From Bacteroidales bacterium (GTDB lineage: Bacteria; Bacteroidota; Bacteroidia; Bacteroidales; F082), in contig JAILDR010000079.1 in assembly GCA_024689285.1 (NCBI GenBank), positions 1 through 9,384 on the forward strand: a DNA stretch of 9,384 nucleotides. The letters run 5' to 3'. The number at the start of each line of letters is the position of its first letter. Within the stretch, counting starts at the first letter, position 1. Below, piece after piece: positions 7,492-9,384 of the stretch. A program made the translations under genes and the position numbers. The notes under the pieces are model-generated. The model was not told where the DNA came from. It made no database searches and saw only the letters and a list, made by a program, of their open reading frames with translations.

Positions 7492-7508
7492 CGGGAATGG
7501 AATTCCCG
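7492..7508. repeat. Perfect hairpin just upstream of the RAYT start
   Basis: CGGGAAT and ATTCCCG form a perfect 7-bp stem around the loop GGA on the plus strand. It is 21 bases upstream of the RAYT ATG, inside its probable 5' leader. The core ATGGAAT is shared with the hairpin at the other end of the gene, but on the opposite strand. It could control translation or mark an element end. Confidence 0.5.
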
Positions 7509-7530
7509 TGGAAGGGACAGAACCCAGACG

Positions 7531-7538
7531 CAAAAGTA
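7531..7538 (-). promoter_or_regulatory. Candidate -7 promoter element of the RAYT gene
   Basis: The minus strand reads TACTTTTG, an exact TAnnTTTG match, about 60 bases before ATG 7470. The nearest upstream TTTG (minus strand, 7557 to 7554) is only 15 bases away instead of about 19, so the promoter is weakly supported. If correct, the transcript leader contains the hairpin at 7492-7508 and excludes the TTG at 7533 as a start. Confidence 0.35.
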
Positions 7539-7589
7539 AGATTTATTTCGGCACAAAAGTTTTATTGCTTCTTTTCAGGAAAAAATTTT

Positions 7590-7628
7590 GCCTGTGCCTC
7601 AATTCGGCACAGGCAGGTCGAGGCCTGC
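7590..7628. repeat. REP-like palindrome, copy 1, with adjoining second hairpin
   Basis: GCCTGTGCC (7590-7598) pairs perfectly with GGCACAGGC (7606-7614) around the loop TCAATTC. The 24 bases from 7591 recur at 9264-9287 with one difference. A second, smaller hairpin follows directly, GCAGG (7613-7617) with CCTGC (7624-7628), sharing two bases with the first. The copy lies about 120 bases upstream of the RAYT ATG, as expected for a REP element mobilised by that enzyme. With no T-run on either side it is not a typical terminator. Confidence 0.65.
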
Positions 7629-7640
7629 TGCTATCTTAGC

Positions 7641-7997
7641 AATGACTATCCGGCATTGCACTCCGTGCAAGGCGAGAACCGACAAGAGCTTTGGAATGCT
7701 TTGCAGGATTCAGGATGGAACCTGTTGTACGAAGGCGGCGTGGCATTCCCTCTCCAATTGAGAGGAAACGACGATCCAGATTCCAACGACTTTGACGAAT
7801 TTATCGGGATGAATTGTCCCCCGCCTAACTGGAACGAAGGCCTCGACTAGGAACTGACCAAAGACCTGCATCTGACACAAGCCTTTCACAACCTGTTCGA
7901 CCACACCGATTTTGCCATCACTGACTTCATCTATTGCCGTGTTTTTTTCTACGAAATCAAAGTTGAGTTCCGTAATGAAGTACAGCAAAACCATTGA
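7641..7997 (+). pseudogene. Truncated hypothetical gene with in-frame stop
   Basis: A coding-like frame runs from about 7641 to TGA 7995-7997, interrupted by TAG at 7848-7850. Before the stop it reads DYPALHSVQGENRQELW, SGWNLLYEGG and PPPNWNEGLD. After the stop it continues for 48 codons in the same style, ELTKDLHLTQAFHNLFDHTD then FAITDFIYCR and FYEIKVEF. Both halves look like parts of one acidic soluble protein. There is no credible start codon: the first in-frame ATG near the fragment is 7809, and upstream the frame runs into the REP hairpins, so the N-terminus seems lost there. The next gene's ATG (7975) lies inside its final codons, which suggests an original translationally coupled pair. 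I do not recognise the family. A recoded amber codon is possible but less likely than decay. Confidence 0.6.
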
Positions 7998-8564
7998 TGC
8001 ATCCACCATCGCTCGTCTGCTCAGTCACAAGGATGAGCATGGCATGGGACGTGTCTTTATGTATGCTTTCCTTAATGAAGTTATACGTCAGCAGAGGCCG
8101 TTTTCGTTTGATTGTGATTCGGCCAAGATCATAGACGGACCTGTTTTGTCAGTGATTGATAAAGAGGGGAGGAGTATTACTATTAATCATAAAAGGAACA
8201 GGTTAAGTTTGATCCTTGATGACAAACGGCCTGATGCTGTAAACCAAATCAAATATAAGGGTAAGGAATACCGCTTGGTCATGCTTTCCTGGCTTACCGG
8301 CTGCATCCGGTACACTTCGCTACAGCCGGAACTTAGGGATGAGTTGTCAGAATATGCCATGTCCATTCAAAGGGGGAAAATCGGATTAACAATGCGTTGC
8401 TTGCTCAATTTGGAAGCGATTGGCTGCGTGACTTTGTTCTTCCTGGAGGGCAATTCTATTCCGACCAAAGAGTGGAAGGGACAAAAAAGATTATAAAAAA
8501 GGCTTATGATGGTTTGAAAAATCCCTTTACAGTAATAAAAACTTTTGTATATTTGCATCGTTAA
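7975..8564 (+). pseudogene. Hypothetical gene with a probable frameshift near 8373-8380
   Basis: From ATG 7975 (MKYSKTIDAST) a soluble protein of no recognised family reads to about 8372 (ELSEYAMSIQR). It contains SFDCDSAKIIDGPVLSVIDK and a Lys/Arg-rich block near ITINHKRNRLSLIL. Staying in frame gives a hydrophobic, cysteine-containing tail and a stop at 8494-8496. Shifting by -1 at the G5A4 run (8372-8380) gives a much more protein-like continuation: NNALLAQFGSDWLRDFVLPG, then GQFYSDQRVEGTKK and AYDGLKNPFTV, ending at TAA 8562-8564. That stop is immediately before a terminator hairpin, which supports 8564 as the ancestral end. One lost base, a homopolymer sequencing error or programmed frameshifting would all fit; no canonical slippery heptamer is present. 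The start overlaps the upstream broken gene by 23 bases. The region is visibly richer in A and T than purB. Confidence 0.55.
8526..8555 (+). promoter_or_regulatory. Promoter-like site just before a terminator hairpin
   Basis: TATATTTG at 8548-8555 matches TAnnTTTG exactly, with TTTA (8526-8529) 18 bases upstream as a near -33 element. Initiation would fall around 8560, at the end of the preceding gene and a few bases before a hairpin with a T tract. It may be chance in AT-rich DNA, or it may drive a very short RNA. Confidence 0.3.
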
Positions 8565-8565
8565 G

Positions 8566-8609
8566 TCCCGACAGTCCCTGAGCAATCAAACTGCCGGGGA
8601 TCGTTTTTT
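8566..8609 (+). terminator. Intrinsic terminator after the broken gene pair
   Basis: CCCG-A-CAGT (8567-8575) pairs with ACTG-C-CGGG (8590-8598) with one A/C mismatch and a 14-base loop; a G-U pair can extend it. GATCG and a T6 run (8604-8609) follow. It starts one base after the TAA at 8564. The bases from 8610 to the XRE gene end at 8699 hold nothing else I can identify. Confidence 0.6.
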
Positions 8610-8698
8610 AAGGGTCTGCACCGTGAATTGGAACAGGAACTGTGGTAAGCCAATCGCCGACTGGCTACAAATAAGGTGCAAAGACATTATCAGACAAA

Positions 8699-8989
8699 TT
8701 AGACGCCCTTTAATCTTGTTACTTGAATTATCGGAATTCCCAAAGCGGCCGATATCTTTGCCAGTGTTGAAAGCGTAAAGTTGTGCCCTCCGCCAACCCA
8801 GTGCGATACTGCCGCTTCGGACGTTCCGACGAGTTTGGCGAATTCTTTTTGTGACATACCCCTTTGTTGAAGTGAGGCGTCAATGTAGTCTGCAATGTCA
8901 TACGACCACTCCACTTGCAGCTTGATTGCCTGCGGGGTGTCATCAATTACTTTTTGGAATAGTTGTTCCGTTTCTTCAGTGTGTTTCAT
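8699..8989 (-). CDS. XRE-family helix-turn-helix regulator (antitoxin-like)
   Basis: A 96-residue DNA-binding protein. The N-terminal 1-30 is acidic and helical. The HTH domain spans about 31-85: an entry helix DIADYIDASLQQRG, then MSQKEFAKLVG (45-55), the recognition segment TSEAAVSHWVGG (56-67) and TLSTLAKISAALGI (72-85). This is the compact Cro/C1 type found in HigA-like antitoxins and in small regulators. The ATG overlaps the upstream 64-residue gene's stop as ATGA (8986-8989), so the two are translationally coupled. Proteins of this type commonly repress their own operon, probably through the AT-rich sequence upstream of 9180. Antitoxin identity is inferred from size, fold and gene pairing only. 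Confidence 0.85.
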   Translation of the reverse strand: MKHTEETEQLFQKVIDDTPQAIKLQVEWSYDIADYIDASLQQRGMSQKEFAKLVGTSEAAVSHWVGGGHNFTLSTLAKISAALGIPIIQVTRLKGV

Positions 8990-9180
8990 AGTTCAAAATT
9001 TGTATCATCGATCCCTTCTATATTAGTCTCTTCAATATGGATTGTTCCCTTTTGCTCTGATAGTTTGAGCAATTCGTCCAGCTTTTTCTGGAATTCCGTG
9101 TAGCTTTCGCCTTCGAAGCAAATGGTGAATAATCCGGCATTTTCAGTTTGTCTAACAGATTGTATGGTAGCCTTAGTCAT
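8986..9180 (-). CDS. Small 64-residue protein coupled to the XRE regulator, function unknown
   Basis: An acidic protein with no recognised domain. It reads as a short strand (TIQSVRQT), a second strand (GLFTICFEGESY), an amphipathic helix (EFQKKLDELLKLSEQKG), a third strand (TIHIEE) and an acidic tail. It is the first gene of the pair and overlaps the XRE ATG by 4 bases. Position alone would fit a toxin, but it lacks the length and the basic catalytic residues of RelE/HigB-type toxins, so a small partner or regulator is equally likely. The ATG at 9180 follows a promoter-like site by about 20 bases. Confidence 0.65.
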   Translation of the reverse strand: MTKATIQSVRQTENAGLFTICFEGESYTEFQKKLDELLKLSEQKGTIHIEETNIEGIDDTNFEL

Positions 9181-9201
9181 AATTCATTCTTTATTTTAAT
9201 G

Positions 9202-9235
9202 CAAAGATATAATACTTTTTTGATATGAATTATAT
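9202..9235 (-). promoter_or_regulatory. Promoter of the 64-residue/XRE pair with AT-only inverted repeat
   Basis: On the minus strand TATCTTTG (9209 to 9202) matches TAnnTTTG exactly, about 20 bases before ATG 9180; no good -33 element is visible. ATATAAT (9207-9213) and ATTATAT (9229-9235) form a 7-bp inverted repeat over the promoter, a reasonable autoregulatory operator position, although AT-only symmetry is easily due to chance. Confidence 0.4.
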
Positions 9236-9263
9236 TTTGAGATAATTTTTTTTTAAAAAACAT

Positions 9264-9287
9264 CCTGTGCATCAATTCGGCACAGGC
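9264..9287. repeat. REP-like palindrome, copy 2
   Basis: CCTGTGC (9264-9270) pairs with GCACAGG (9280-9286) around a 9-base loop. The 24 bases match copy 1 (7591-7614) at all but one position (A for C at 9271), which shortens the stem from 9 to 7 bp. It sits in the intergenic region between divergent genes and is followed on the plus strand by a T-rich stretch, so it could also act as a terminator, but no plus-strand gene precedes it. Confidence 0.65.
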
Positions 9288-9330
9288 TTTTATTTTCTTT
9301 GCAGCGTAGAAACAATAAAACCTAAATGCA

Positions 9331-9384
9331 ATGAACGATTATTACGGAAGCGTCCCTTTAGAGGAATACGAACAAATCCTGGCC
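9331..9384 (+). CDS. 5' end of an unidentified gene (continues beyond window)
   Basis: ATG 9331 opens a frame with 18 codons inside the window (MNDYYGSVPLEEYEQILA), too few to identify. An ATG at 9326 closes after two codons and is excluded. The upstream TTTCTTTG (9294-9301) is one base off TAnnTTTG and would give a leader of about 25 bases. REP copy 2 is 43 bases upstream. Confidence 0.45.
   Translation, partial: MNDYYGSVPLEEYEQILA

Noticed and set aside
7471..7533. TTG start adding 21 residues to the RAYT
   Set aside because: The TTG is part of a TAnnTTTG promoter-like match and the hairpin at 7492-7508 would be coding; ATG 7470 keeps the full catalytic domain.
7912..7974. Upstream ATG for the frameshifted gene
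   Set aside because: The extra 21 residues are low-quality and overlap the coding-like tail of the previous gene; ATG 7975 fits a coupled overlap.
8373..8380. Programmed -1 ribosomal frameshift site
   Set aside because: The frame does not present an X XXY YYZ heptamer and the A-site codon would mispair after slipping; mutation or sequencing error is simpler.
7590..9287. The two palindromes as CRISPR repeats
   Set aside because: Only two copies about 1.7 kb apart with genes between them and no spacer array or cas gene.

Overview
The window looks like a Bacteroidales chromosome segment (Prevotella/Bacteroides type). Three things point there. Start codons mostly lack Shine-Dalgarno sequences. 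Several promoter-like sites match the Bacteroidetes -7 element TAnnTTTG. The genes also fit: a class II fructose-bisphosphate aldolase, an E. coli-type PurB and a GH20 hexosaminidase with a lipoprotein-like signal. Assignment below the order level is inference.

Layout. Bases 1-4320 are a compact plus-strand housekeeping block: the 3' end of a class II aldolase gene, a small three-helix membrane protein, a strong hairpin terminator, purB, an MsbA-type ABC exporter and a small acidic protein of unknown function. Convergent to it, at 4330-6144 on the minus strand, is a secreted GH20 beta-N-acetylhexosaminidase. It ends only 9 bases from the preceding gene and has a promoter-like site almost at its start codon. 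None of these genes is an obvious metabolic partner of the others.

Bases 6145-9384 are accessory in character. They contain a 52-codon plus-strand ORF and a REP-associated tyrosine transposase (RAYT, Y1/HUH) on the minus strand, whose C-terminal third resembles a DprA/SLOG-type Rossmann domain. Two broken plus-strand genes follow: one is 5'-truncated with an in-frame stop, the other is frameshifted and overlaps the first. After a terminator comes a minus-strand pair, a 64-residue protein overlapping an XRE-family regulator by ATGA. The first 18 codons of a further plus-strand gene close the window.

The most interesting signal is the RAYT region. Two near-identical 24-base hairpin sequences lie at 7591-7614 and 9264-9287, differing at one position, and one of them is just upstream of the RAYT gene. 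They look like REP elements that the RAYT could mobilise. The RAYT coding region is also framed by two perfect 7-bp hairpins with 3-base loops that share an ATGGAAT core in opposite orientation. A domesticated HUH transposase, its probable REP substrates, a fused nucleotide-binding-like domain and gene decay next to one REP copy form a coherent picture of REP/RAYT activity. This is inference from a single window.
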